DNA of 64,000 nt from Natrinema gelatinilyticum. Lineage in GTDB: Archaea; Halobacteriota; Halobacteria; Halobacteriales; Natrialbaceae. The stretch covers positions 186,001 through 250,000 of the forward strand of contig NZ_CP100756.1 in NCBI RefSeq assembly GCF_024266705.1, given 5' to 3'. Below the pieces are notes generated by a model. It was given only the letters and a program-made list of their open reading frames with translations. It was not told the DNA's origin and did no database searches. Below are positions 35,276-43,649 of this stretch, piece by piece. How positions within the stretch are numbered: the first letter of the stretch is position 1; every line of letters begins with the position of its first letter. Both the position numbers and the translations under genes were made by a program.

Positions 35276-36350
35276 GGACAACCGGATCGGCGTCGTGGTG
35301 ACGGCGTACGACGAGGCGACGTTCGTCGGACGCGTCATCGAAACGGTGCCGGAGTACGTCGACCGGATTTACGCCGTCGACGATAGATCTCCGGACGAGA
35401 GCTGGGAGGTGATCCAGCGGGTTGCCGAACGGATAAACCGCAAGCGTGACCGTGAGACCGCCGAACTGGAACTAACGGTGGCCGACGGGGGCGACGACCG
35501 ACGCGTCGTCCCCATCCGTCACGAGCAGAACCGGGGCTACGGCGCGGCAGTCAAAACCGGCTATCGTCGGGCCGCGGCGGACGGGCTCGACGTCGTCGCC
35601 GTAATGAACGGCGACGGCCAGATGGATCCCGCCATCCTCGACCGAATCATCGACCCGGTCGTCACCGGCGATGCGGACTACGCCAAGGGGAACCGGTTGC
35701 TCAGCCCGGAAGACAGAGACGACATGTCGACGTTTCGGTTCATCGGGAACGTGATGCTCACCGGGCTCTCGAAGTTCGCCACGGGCTACTGGTCGATCGG
35801 CGATACGCAAAACGGCTATACGGCCATTTCGCGGGACGCGATCGAAGCGCTCGACTTAGAGGAGATAACAGACCGATACGGGTTCCTCAATCACATCCTG
35901 ACGCACCTCAACGTGGCCGGACGTCGGGTCGCCGACGTCCCCATGTACGCCGTCTACGGCGACGAGAAAAGCAGTATCCGGTACGCGTCGTTCATCAACT
36001 TCGTGTCCCGCCTGTTGCTTCGGAGTTTCTGCTGGCGATTGAAAACCAGGTACGTCGTCCAGTCGTTCAATCCGGCCGTCGTCTACTACGGCGCGGGGAC
36101 CATCGGCTTGCTCGGCGGGTTTGTCGGCCTGCTCGGCTCGGTCGCCCGGGCGGTAGAGGGGAAAGACGGCTTCATCAGTGGCGTCTCCTCGTTCGTCGCC
36201 GCGTTGATCGGACTCGTCTCGCTGTGTACCGCCATCCGGCTCGACGCGGAGGCGAGCGAGGAACTGACGGTGTCGGGTGCCGACTGGGACGATGAACGTT
36301 CACCGGCGGTGGACGACGACGATTCAGCGGTGGATCAGTCGATCGAGTAG
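35268..36350 (+). CDS. Family 2 glycosyltransferase with two C-terminal membrane helices
   Basis: A 360-residue GT2 enzyme, dolichyl-phosphate-mannose-synthase-like. The N-terminal GT-A domain has VVVTAYDEATFVGRVIETVP, YAVDDRSPD and the metal motif NGDGQMDP; NRGYGAAVKTGYRRA is typical of lipid-phosphate-sugar synthases. QNGYTAISRDAIE follows. Two helices at about 270-330 anchor it. As the last gene of the diacetamido-uronic acid operon, it likely moves that sugar or another onto a lipid carrier on the cytoplasmic face. Confidence 0.9.
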   Translation: MYKDNRIGVVVTAYDEATFVGRVIETVPEYVDRIYAVDDRSPDESWEVIQRVAERINRKRDRETAELELTVADGGDDRRVVPIRHEQNRGYGAAVKTGYRRAAADGLDVVAVMNGDGQMDPAILDRIIDPVVTGDADYAKGNRLLSPEDRDDMSTFRFIGNVMLTGLSKFATGYWSIGDTQNGYTAISRDAIEALDLEEITDRYGFLNHILTHLNVAGRRVADVPMYAVYGDEKSSIRYASFINFVSRLLLRSFCWRLKTRYVVQSFNPAVVYYGAGTIGLLGGFVGLLGSVARAVEGKDGFISGVSSFVAALIGLVSLCTAIRLDAEASEELTVSGADWDDERSPAVDDDDSAVDQSIE

Positions 36351-36541
36351 GACACGATATCCTCACCCTCACAGGTGGGACAGCTGGTCGTTCCAGTCGA
36401 CACAGTCGTTCCGCAGTCGCGACACTCGTTCACGACGACCGAGCCGTCGCTGTCGTCGTTGCGTTCCGTCGCCGATTCGGAGGCATCGGTCCCGGACTTC
36501 GATACAGCGAACAGTTCACCGAGGATGGTAGACAGGCGCAT
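36335..36541 (-). CDS. Small zinc-ribbon protein
   Basis: A 68-residue protein with an N-terminal helix (MRLSTILGELFAVSKSG), an acidic linker and a C-terminal zinc ribbon, ECRDCGTTVSTGTTSCPTCEG, with C-x2-C pairs 12 residues apart. Its 3' end overlaps the 3' end of the glycosyltransferase gene by 16 bases on the opposite strand. Such hybrid helix/ribbon miniproteins are frequent in haloarchaea; no function can be assigned. Confidence 0.8.
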   Translation of the reverse strand: MRLSTILGELFAVSKSGTDASESATERNDDSDGSVVVNECRDCGTTVSTGTTSCPTCEGEDIVSYSID

Positions 36542-36861
36542 AGAACGGGAACTGAACGCAGCTTTTCAGGAGACGTGCATAAGCGTTTCGTCATCTACCC
36601 ACGGCTAACGTACTCGGCAGCATTCCGCTCGATCTGTTCCCGTAACTCGCGGAGCCCAGCTATGCGTCTACCGGTGAGTTTGATCGTCGCCGTGCCAGGC
36701 CCGTTCGTGGATATGTGTCAGGCGTTCGATGGCGATGTACGAACAGTCGCCAGTTGCGGGCTTCCACCTCGCATCTCTGGGATCGGCAACGACGCGTTGG
36801 GTTCCGGTATCGCTCGCGGTTCCCGACGAGAGCCGAGAACGCGGGTAGCCGAGAGTACGGA
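36542..36861. other. Intergenic region with a short coding remnant
   Basis: About 320 bases. On the minus strand, bases 36595-36717 read TATIKLTGRRIAGLRELREQ, then IERNAAEYVSRG and a stop, a clean helical C-terminal end of a protein. The frame is closed by a stop at 36718-36720, and an adjoining frame carries RWKPATGDCSYIAIERLTHI. This looks like the tail of a frameshifted gene of unknown family. Confidence 0.4.
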
Positions 36862-37962
36862 TCAGAGCGACTGCGACCGCGGCTCGAGGATTCGCTTCGT
36901 AGAGCGGTCCAGTCTCTCGATCGCGCCGCGAGACGCGGCGACGTCGACGAGCAGATCGGTTAGATTGACGAGTTCGCCGACGTACTCGCGTCGTCGACGT
37001 CGCCACCGATCGGTCGCTCCCTCGTCGGCGAGGATCTCGAGGCTCCGGTCGCGAATCCCCTCGTAGAAGTCGAACTGCTCCGCGAGATCGGCGCGCTCGA
37101 GTGCTCGAAACTCACCATATTCGTGAGTATCGGTGCCCCGATATCGGAGCGCGGGAGTTCCCAATAGCGCCGCCTCAGTGGCCATCGTTCCGGTGTCCGC
37201 GACCAGCAGGGACGCATCGGCCATGGCGTCGTGGATCAGCGCGGGGTGGAGATCGTACGGTCGGGCCGGCAGGCTCGACAGATCCATCTCGCCGCCTTCG
37301 TCGGAGACGAAGACGGTCGCGTCCTCGCTCACTCGTCGGATCAGGTCCCGGCGCTGTTCAGGCCGGAACCCCTCGATATCGGTGTCGTGGAGGGCGTCGA
37401 GCGCATTGAACCGGACGAGGACGTACGGCTCGTCGGAGTCGACGCCGAGGTGGTCCCGAACGGCTTCGGTCGGCTCGAATACGTCGGGGTGGAGATAGGC
37501 GCATTCTTTGAACCCGTCGAAGGTATAGTGATCGTCGCCGAGATCCCGACGAGTAACAGCAGGAGAGAGAATGCAGTCGGCGAAGGGACGCGAGACCGTG
37601 TGGTTGAAATCCCCGGGTTCGTCGTCGAGGACGAGGACGACCGGCGTCCGCGTGAGCGTTCCGGCGTAGGCCGCGTAGGGGCCACGTCCGAAGACGACGT
37701 CGGGGTCGAAGCGGGCCGCCTGTCTCCCGATCGAGAGGAACTGCCCACCCAGCTCACGGGCGAACTGAAGGGCCGAGTATCCCTCCGTTCGGTGGTTACC
37801 GTATACCTGGTACGGCATATCGAAATAGTCGAGTAGGTCGGTCGTACAGGCGTACTCCCGAGAAAGGACGAGAACGTCGTGTCCCGCCGCCTCCAGTCGG
37901 TCGACGGTGTGTCGATACAGGTGGACGTGCGCTGGCGTATTGGCAAAGACGAGGAGCCGCAT
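36862..37962 (-). CDS. DUF354 family protein (GT-B-fold, glycan biosynthesis)
   Basis: A 366-residue cytoplasmic protein with a GT-B-like two-domain pattern. The N-terminus MRLLVFANTPAHVHLYRHTVDRL matches DUF354, which resembles UDP-GlcNAc 2-epimerase and lipid-A-disaccharide synthase folds. It also has VVFGRGPYAAYAGTLTRTPVVL, and a second domain with ADASLLVADTGTMATEAALLGTPALRY, the usual nucleotide-sugar loop. DUF354 genes accompany archaeal polysaccharide loci; exact chemistry is unproven. A promoter-like attacaaaggg sequence lies upstream on the minus strand (37986-37996). Confidence 0.87.
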   Translation of the reverse strand: MRLLVFANTPAHVHLYRHTVDRLEAAGHDVLVLSREYACTTDLLDYFDMPYQVYGNHRTEGYSALQFARELGGQFLSIGRQAARFDPDVVFGRGPYAAYAGTLTRTPVVLVLDDEPGDFNHTVSRPFADCILSPAVTRRDLGDDHYTFDGFKECAYLHPDVFEPTEAVRDHLGVDSDEPYVLVRFNALDALHDTDIEGFRPEQRRDLIRRVSEDATVFVSDEGGEMDLSSLPARPYDLHPALIHDAMADASLLVADTGTMATEAALLGTPALRYRGTDTHEYGEFRALERADLAEQFDFYEGIRDRSLEILADEGATDRWRRRRREYVGELVNLTDLLVDVAASRGAIERLDRSTKRILEPRSQSL

Positions 37963-38149
37963 CGCTCTCGGCTATCCGCCGTCGGCCCTTTGTAATAGCA
38001 TCACTACGCAGATGAGCCGGTAGCGTGCTCCATCTACGGGCTGAACAGACACGAGTACGTAGAGAAAACCGTCTGCGAGGAAACGGACGTCGAACGGCTC
38101 GAGACGGTAGACGGCGCCTGAACGTCGTGTCGGCGAGGCTGTTCGGCGG

Positions 38150-38156
38150 ATAACAA
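38150..38156 (+). promoter_or_regulatory. ATAACAA-type promoter element
   Basis: ataacaa at 38150, 41 bases before the family 4 glycosyltransferase start; the flanks (gg before, tacc after) differ from the strict decamer. Confidence 0.35.
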
Positions 38157-38190
38157 TACCCTTCCAGTCCGTCCGCTCCCGTATCACGAG

Positions 38191-39177
38191 ATGCACGTCC
38201 TCACACTCACGACGAATGTCGATGCCCCGTTCATGACCCAGCAAATGGAGGCACTCGAGGACCGAGGCGTCTCCTTTTCGACGGTCTCGATATCCGGCAC
38301 CGCCGATGCCGAAACGTCACGGTCGCCGGCGGATTACCTCAGGACCGTCCCCACGGTCCTCCGGGAAGCAGGAAACGGCTACGATCTGGTCCACGCACAC
38401 TACGGACTGACGGCGCCGATGGCGCTCGCACAGGTCCGCAAACCGGTCGTTCTCTCGCTGTGGGGATCGGACGTGCACGGCCCCGTCGCACCAATCAGCC
38501 GTGCGTCAGCACCGTTCTGTGACGAGGTCGTCGTCATGTCTCGGGAGATGCGCGAGGTTCTTGGCCGCGAGTGTACGGTGATCCCCGACGGCGTCGATCT
38601 CGAGAAGTTCCGACCGGAACCACAGGACCGTGCTGCGAGTGAAGTCGGCTGGGACGACGCGAACGGATACGACGTTCTCTTTCCCTACTCGCCTGCACGG
38701 CAAGTGAAGAACTATCCGCGGGCCGAGCGCGTCGTGACTGTCGTCGACAACCTCCTCGAGCGGCCGGTGCGACTTCGAACGGTTTCCGGTGTCGATCACG
38801 ACGCCGTCTCCGACTACATGAACGCTGCCGACGCCCTCATCTTGACCTCCCACAGCGAGGGGTCACCGAACTCGGTAAAGGAAGCCCTGGCCTGCAACCT
38901 CCCCGTCGTCGCCGTCGACGTCGGTGACGTCCGGGAGCGCCTGTCGGGCGTCGAGCCCTCACGCGTCGCCACCAGCGACGAAGAACTGATTCAGGGCTTG
39001 CTGGAAATCCTCGAGCGCGGCGAGCGATCGAACGGCCGCGAGGCTGCCCGCGAGGTGAGCATCAATCGAACGGCCGAGCGGATGCTCGAGGTGTACGAGC
39101 GGGTCGCGGGAACGGTGGTCGAAACCGAAGATAGCGGTGACGAGCTACCCGTTCAGGGAATCCCACGACTCGAGTGA
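38191..39177 (+). CDS. Family 4 glycosyltransferase
   Basis: A 328-residue GT-B glycosyltransferase. The N-terminal domain has a short glycine-poor start (LTLTTNVDAPFMTQQMEAL) and DLVHAHYGLTAPMAL. The C-terminal domain shows ILTSHSEGSPNSVKEALACNLPVVAVDVGD, with the E-x7-E retaining-enzyme motif. It is a cytoplasmic enzyme acting on a lipid-linked or growing glycan. It stands alone between divergent and convergent neighbours, with an ATAACAA element upstream. Confidence 0.92.
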   Translation: MHVLTLTTNVDAPFMTQQMEALEDRGVSFSTVSISGTADAETSRSPADYLRTVPTVLREAGNGYDLVHAHYGLTAPMALAQVRKPVVLSLWGSDVHGPVAPISRASAPFCDEVVVMSREMREVLGRECTVIPDGVDLEKFRPEPQDRAASEVGWDDANGYDVLFPYSPARQVKNYPRAERVVTVVDNLLERPVRLRTVSGVDHDAVSDYMNAADALILTSHSEGSPNSVKEALACNLPVVAVDVGDVRERLSGVEPSRVATSDEELIQGLLEILERGERSNGREAAREVSINRTAERMLEVYERVAGTVVETEDSGDELPVQGIPRLE

Positions 39178-39298
39178 TCGACCGAAGGCCGGTTCTCAGG
39201 AGCCAGTTCGATCGCAGTGCGATCGAACTCGAGGGCATCGCGCTCGGTGGCGTGGCCGCTCGAGGGGTTCGATGTACGTCTGATTCGCCCGCGCGCGA

Positions 39299-40282
39299 TT
39301 AGCCACCGACCTCCGATCGATACCACGCCATCGTCTCCGGCAGGTGGGCCTCGAGCGGCTGGTACTCGTATCCCAGCTCCTCGTTCGCTTTCCGCGACGT
39401 GTAGAACAGCCGCTCGGTCGCAAGGGCGGCCATCCGTCGATCGAACGGGAAGACCCGCCGATCTGCGACGGTGTCGACGAGTTCCGCCACCGGCCCGGCT
39501 GCCCGGATCACGGTCGGTGGAACGCGGATCCGTGCAGGGGATCCGTCGACGGCGTCGGCGATCCGGGACACGGCCTGGTCGTACGTGAAGTTCTCGCCGC
39601 CGAGAATGTAGTGCTCGCCAGCGTTGCCCCGCTCGTAGGCCGCGAGCAGGCCGTCGACCACATCCGAGACGCCGACGATGCTCAGACCGCCGGGGAGGTG
39701 GGCGGGCATCGTCGGTTCGACGCCCATCGCGAGCAGTTGCGCGGTGAACGCCTCGTCGCCGGGGCCGAAGATAGACGTCGGATGGACGGTGAGGGCGTCC
39801 CCGCCGGTCTCGGCGTACCAGTCGACCAGCCCCTCCGCCTCGGCTTTCGACGCCTGATACGCACCGATCGGCTCGGCGACGTCGGTCTCGTCGGCGAACT
39901 CGTGATCTCCCTGCGGGCGACGTGTCCCCGACGTACTGGTAAAGACCACGCGACCCGCATCGGTGACACGGCAGGCTTCGAGTACTCGCTCCGTGCCGTC
40001 GCGGTTGACCGTCCAGACCGTGTCGGGACCGGCACTCCAAAGACCGATTCCAGCCAGATGGAAGACGGCGTCAGCTCTGTCGACGAGCGACCGGAGCGTC
40101 CCGTCGTCGAAGAGATCGCCGACGTACCACTCGATCCCCTCGAGGTCGCCTCGATTCGAGGTCGGCCGGCTGAGTCCGCGTACCTCCCAGCCGCGTTCGA
40201 GCAGGCGTTCGCAGAGACGAGACCCGAGAAAGCCGGTCGCGCCCGTGATCGCCGCGGTCTTCGGGTCGCCGGTCGCAGTCAT
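39299..40282 (-). CDS. NAD(P)-dependent epimerase/dehydratase
   Basis: A 327-residue extended short-chain dehydrogenase: GATGFLGSRLCERLLERG near residue 14, FTSTSGTRRP with the catalytic Ser/Thr, and Tyr-x3-Lys in GAYQASKAEAE. GGENFTYDQAVSRIAD is the substrate-domain segment seen in dihydroflavonol-reductase-like and sugar-modifying members. It is the last gene of a three-gene overlapping minus-strand operon with DUF362 and Gfo/Idh genes. Probably acts on a nucleotide sugar or lipid-linked intermediate. Confidence 0.88.
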   Translation of the reverse strand: MTATGDPKTAAITGATGFLGSRLCERLLERGWEVRGLSRPTSNRGDLEGIEWYVGDLFDDGTLRSLVDRADAVFHLAGIGLWSAGPDTVWTVNRDGTERVLEACRVTDAGRVVFTSTSGTRRPQGDHEFADETDVAEPIGAYQASKAEAEGLVDWYAETGGDALTVHPTSIFGPGDEAFTAQLLAMGVEPTMPAHLPGGLSIVGVSDVVDGLLAAYERGNAGEHYILGGENFTYDQAVSRIADAVDGSPARIRVPPTVIRAAGPVAELVDTVADRRVFPFDRRMAALATERLFYTSRKANEELGYEYQPLEAHLPETMAWYRSEVGG

Positions 40283-41214
40283 CGACGTCCCTCGAGTTGG
40301 GGCGGAACGGCGTCACCGGCCACCGTGGCGTAGATTCGATAGGCGGTCGTGACGGCGGGGTGCGTCTCGTCGGCTGGCGGGAGGTCACCGTCCGGAACCA
40401 GAGTCCGGAGCCGATCGAAATCGACGGTGCTCCCGACGACCGTGACCGATTCGGCATCGGCACCGCGGACCGACTCGAGCGCCGCGTCGGCACCGGGCGA
40501 TCGGCCGAGCAACGAGGTTGCGACGGCGTCGACGGCGGGAGCGGCGCCTGCGAGCAGCGTATTCGCAGTCGCGGGTTCGCCGCCGTAAACCGTCGTTGCG
40601 TCGACGATGGCGAGAGCGGGCTCGACGATCCGCGTCGTCGCGACAGGCACTCGATCCGGGTCGTCAGCGCCGGTGACCAGCGACGACAGGGTTCGCATCG
40701 CGCCCGCGACCGGCCCGTTCTCGGTCGGCCGAAGCGACGGCACGACGCTCACGGTGCTCTCGACGAGCCGGTTTGGGACCGAGAGCGAGACCGACCGGCC
40801 GTCGACCGAACGAACGTACTCGATTCGGGGTTCGTCGGCCAGATCGACGAGCTCGGCATCGAACTGCTCTAGCAGGTCCACGTAGCCGAGGTATCTCGCC
40901 GTTCGGTCGAACGCCGTGCGACTATCGCTCGCGCCGGCGACGGCGATATCCGCGTCGGTCTGCCGACGCAGGGTGGCGACGATTGCCCCGATCACGGCCG
41001 GATCGGTCACCATCCCGGACGAGGGGTGAAACGGGTAGTGTGCGTCCGGGACGAGCGTGATCCGGTCGGCACTCGAAACCGTCTCGAGGTCGGGCTCGAG
41101 CAGGGTGCGAACGGGCTCCTCGAGCGCAGCAAGGCGGCCGTCGACGTCGGGGATCCAGCCGCCGTGGCGGCCGGCCGCATCGACGGCGACCGCACGGACC
41201 CGCGCCTCGCTCAT
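40279..41214 (-). CDS. DUF362 domain protein
   Basis: A 311-residue protein with the DUF362 layout: a first Rossmann-like part (DRITLVPDAHYPFHPSSGMVT) and ASDSRTAFDRTARYLGYVDLL, later ALAIVDATTVYGGEP. No ferredoxin-type cysteine cluster is present, unlike longer DUF362 proteins. DUF362 genes often sit beside Gfo/Idh and sugar genes in archaeal surface loci; the reaction is unknown. It overlaps both neighbours by four bases. Confidence 0.82.
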   Translation of the reverse strand: MSEARVRAVAVDAAGRHGGWIPDVDGRLAALEEPVRTLLEPDLETVSSADRITLVPDAHYPFHPSSGMVTDPAVIGAIVATLRRQTDADIAVAGASDSRTAFDRTARYLGYVDLLEQFDAELVDLADEPRIEYVRSVDGRSVSLSVPNRLVESTVSVVPSLRPTENGPVAGAMRTLSSLVTGADDPDRVPVATTRIVEPALAIVDATTVYGGEPATANTLLAGAAPAVDAVATSLLGRSPGADAALESVRGADAESVTVVGSTVDFDRLRTLVPDGDLPPADETHPAVTTAYRIYATVAGDAVPPQLEGRR

Positions 41215-42317
41215 AGCGTCACCTCCAGCGCCTCGAGGGCGTCCGCGTCGGCCTCCTCAGCAGCCAGTTCGTAAGCCGTCTCGGCGAGGGCCAGCGTGCG
41301 GCGTCCGTCCGCGCCATCGACCGGCGGCCGTTCGTCGGACCGGACAGCCTCACAGAAGTCGGCCAACGCGTCATAGTGCGCCTGCAAATAGAACGTCGGG
41401 CCGAAAACGTCCGGCTCGTCGTTGGTGAATCGACTGGCCACGTTCGAAAGGGCGGATCTGGCCGCGTCAGCGTAGAACTGTTCCGGCAAGTAGTCCCGAT
41501 TGCTTATCGTCCCGGTCACGCCCTCGAGGCGCAGTCGTGTGTTGACCTCCGGAAGTTGCTCCCACTGGTAGGACCCGCAGTGAAGCGTGACCGTCGTTCC
41601 CGTCTCCGGTGCCTCCATGAGGACCGTCGCGGCGTCCTCGACGTCGATGTCGAGCGTCTGTCCCATCGAGGCGTCTCGGACCTCGAGGTCACCAAACAGC
41701 CACTCGAGGACATCGAAGCAGTGGACGCCCAGCTCGAGCAGGGATCCGCCGCCGGCCGCGTCCGGGTCCAGCGGCCACGATGGCGGTGCGTTCGTGACCG
41801 GTGGCCGACCGAGTGGCCCGTCGTTGAGCCGGGTGATCGACGCGTAGGGGACGTGTCCGACGCGCCCGTCGTCGTAGGCCGCTTTGACACCTTCCATGTC
41901 CGGCTGGTAGCGAAGCGTGTGATCGACGCCGACCACGATTCCGGCTTCGCGGGCGGCGTCGAGTAACTCGTCGGCCTCCTCGGTCGAGCGAGCGAGCGGT
42001 TTCTCGACGAAAACGTCGACGCCGAACTCGGCGGCCCGCCGGACGGCCTCGGCGTGGAGAAACGGTGGCAGGGCGACGACGGCGGCGTCCAGATCCTCCG
42101 ACTCGAGCAGTGTCGCGTAGTCGTCGTACGTCCGGGAGACCCCGGCACGTTCGGCTCGAGTTCGATTCTCGGGGACGGCGTCAGCAGCCGCAGCGACCTC
42201 GACGTCCGGCATCGCCAACGCCGATTTCAGGTGTACCATGCCGATGTTTCCGACGCCGAGGACGCCGAGCGAGAGCGCACTCGAGTCGGACCATCGATTC
42301 AAAATCGGTAGTGCCAT
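41211..42317 (-). CDS. Gfo/Idh/MocA family dehydrogenase
   Basis: A 368-residue oxidoreductase that starts the minus-strand operon. The Rossmann motif is GVLGVGNIGMVHLKSAL, the E-K-P motif is VFVEKPLARSTEEAD, and GGGSLLELGVHCFDVLEWLFG carries the family's D/H catalytic segment. ATG 42317 is preferred because an ATAACAA promoter element lies at 42343-42352, 26-35 bases upstream, the spacing of a leaderless transcript. The longer frame from 42392 would include that element. It probably oxidises a nucleotide sugar. Confidence 0.88.
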   Translation of the reverse strand: MALPILNRWSDSSALSLGVLGVGNIGMVHLKSALAMPDVEVAAAADAVPENRTRAERAGVSRTYDDYATLLESEDLDAAVVALPPFLHAEAVRRAAEFGVDVFVEKPLARSTEEADELLDAAREAGIVVGVDHTLRYQPDMEGVKAAYDDGRVGHVPYASITRLNDGPLGRPPVTNAPPSWPLDPDAAGGGSLLELGVHCFDVLEWLFGDLEVRDASMGQTLDIDVEDAATVLMEAPETGTTVTLHCGSYQWEQLPEVNTRLRLEGVTGTISNRDYLPEQFYADAARSALSNVASRFTNDEPDVFGPTFYLQAHYDALADFCEAVRSDERPPVDGADGRRTLALAETAYELAAEEADADALEALEVTL

Positions 42318-42342
42318 CTGCTCGAAACCCGGCCGGCTGTAG

Positions 42343-42352
42343 GCTTTGTTAT
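42343..42352 (-). promoter_or_regulatory. ATAACAA-type promoter element
   Basis: ataacaaagc on the minus strand, with its 5' end 35 bases before the ATG of the Gfo/Idh gene, where a TATA box of a leaderless haloarchaeal transcript is expected. Confidence 0.55.
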
Positions 42353-42451
42353 CGTCGTCGTACCCATTCTCCTCGAGGAGTAGTACCAGCATTCGGGCGA
42401 TGAGGTATCACCAATCGACCGACGGCGCCTGTGTCGTGCTGTCTCGACACG

Positions 42452-43393
42452 TCAGCCCCATCTCGCCGTCGCACGCTCCCCCATCGTCGGTTCCGTCACT
42501 CGACCAGCGATCTCGGTCATGGTCTCGACGGTGAGGTCCGTTTCGGACCGCTTACGCTCGAGGTGCGACAGGATAGCGCGCATTCGCCGATCGTCCCGCT
42601 GGTGAGTCAGGTTGTTCGGATGAAGCCACATGTGAAAGAGACCGTCGGTCCGCGCCGCCTCGTCGATTCCGCGGCGAGCGAGGACGACCATTGGATCCTC
42701 CCAGATCGACTCCGCGACCGTCCGTGCTGGCCCTTCGAACCCGAAGAGGAACATCGAGGCCGGAACGTCGACGAGCCCGTACTCGTCGACGGTCGGGGTG
42801 ACCAGCATCGACCGATCTCGAATCGTGGAGTCGAATACACCGCGAACGCCGTCCCGGGTCGGCGAGGAACCCCGATACGCGGTAATCCCGTATTCGGCCA
42901 GCACGTCGCGGTGGCCGATGCTGTTACGCGGATAAATGAACGAGTCGATCGACCGGTCCCACTCGGCCGCGAGTTCGCGACTGCGCTCGAGTTCTGCGAT
43001 GGCGAGTTCTCGATCCGTCTCCGGTCGCCCGAACAAGACGTGAGAGAACGAGTGGCTGGCGAACTCGTGAGCGACGTCGGACTCGAGGATGTCGCGGACC
43101 AGGTCCCTGCCGAATCGGAGATCCTTCCGGTCGGCCCAGTCGGTTCGTTCGCGATCGAACCAGCCGTCTGGGGCCGGATACTCCGCGTGGTCGGCATCGC
43201 AGTCCTCGAGCATGAGATGACCGACGACGGCCCAGGTGGCCGGCACGTCGAACTCGTCGAGCAACTCCAGCATGGATTTCCATCCCCGGCGGCCGGATTC
43301 CACCCGTTCGATCGGCGGTTCAGGGAGATCGTGAAATCCCCACCCGAGCTCGGCGTCGAGAGAGATTACAACGCTTCCCACGGATTCCACCAC
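42452..43393 (-). CDS. Polysaccharide deacetylase (NodB fold)
   Basis: About 313 residues from GTG 43393 (an earlier GTG at 43462 lies upstream of the likely promoter element, so it is less likely). The NodB metal motif is HEFASHSFSH (about residue 117), preceded by VISLDAELGWGF in place of the usual TFDDG and followed by FIYPRNSIGH and FHMWLHPNNL, the R-x-P and C-terminal His motifs. It would remove N- or O-acetyl groups from sugar units, on a lipid-linked precursor or polymer. No signal peptide, so action in the cytoplasm is likely. Confidence 0.85.
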   Translation of the reverse strand: MVESVGSVVISLDAELGWGFHDLPEPPIERVESGRRGWKSMLELLDEFDVPATWAVVGHLMLEDCDADHAEYPAPDGWFDRERTDWADRKDLRFGRDLVRDILESDVAHEFASHSFSHVLFGRPETDRELAIAELERSRELAAEWDRSIDSFIYPRNSIGHRDVLAEYGITAYRGSSPTRDGVRGVFDSTIRDRSMLVTPTVDEYGLVDVPASMFLFGFEGPARTVAESIWEDPMVVLARRGIDEAARTDGLFHMWLHPNNLTHQRDDRRMRAILSHLERKRSETDLTVETMTEIAGRVTEPTMGERATARWG

Positions 43394-43433
43394 GATTGAA
43401 TGCGTTTCATATCGGAACGGTCGTGTGTGGGTG

Positions 43434-43443
43434 GCTTTGTTAT
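43434..43443 (-). promoter_or_regulatory. ATAACAA-type promoter element
   Basis: ataacaaagc on the minus strand, 50 bases (from its 5' end) before the GTG start chosen for the deacetylase gene. Confidence 0.45.
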
Positions 43444-43584
43444 GGAGGACCTGTCGGGACACCGACGAAACGGCACGAGCCGATCAATCCGCTTACGGAA
43501 GGGACGGACGAGAGCGGGGCTGGCCGCGGAATTAATTGGTACCAACAGGCACGTCTCGTGTCGACCTGTGGGTGAAATCTCTCT

Positions 43585-43594
43585 ATAACAAAGC
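43585..43594 (+). promoter_or_regulatory. ATAACAA-type promoter element
   Basis: ataacaaagc, 65 bases before the ATG at 43650 of the phosphodiesterase-like gene. With the minus-strand copy at 43434-43443 it forms a divergent promoter pair. Confidence 0.45.
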
Positions 43595-43649
43595 GCTCAT
43601 CGGGCAACCTGGAAGACAGCAGGCGTTATTGACGTCTCAGAATTCAATC

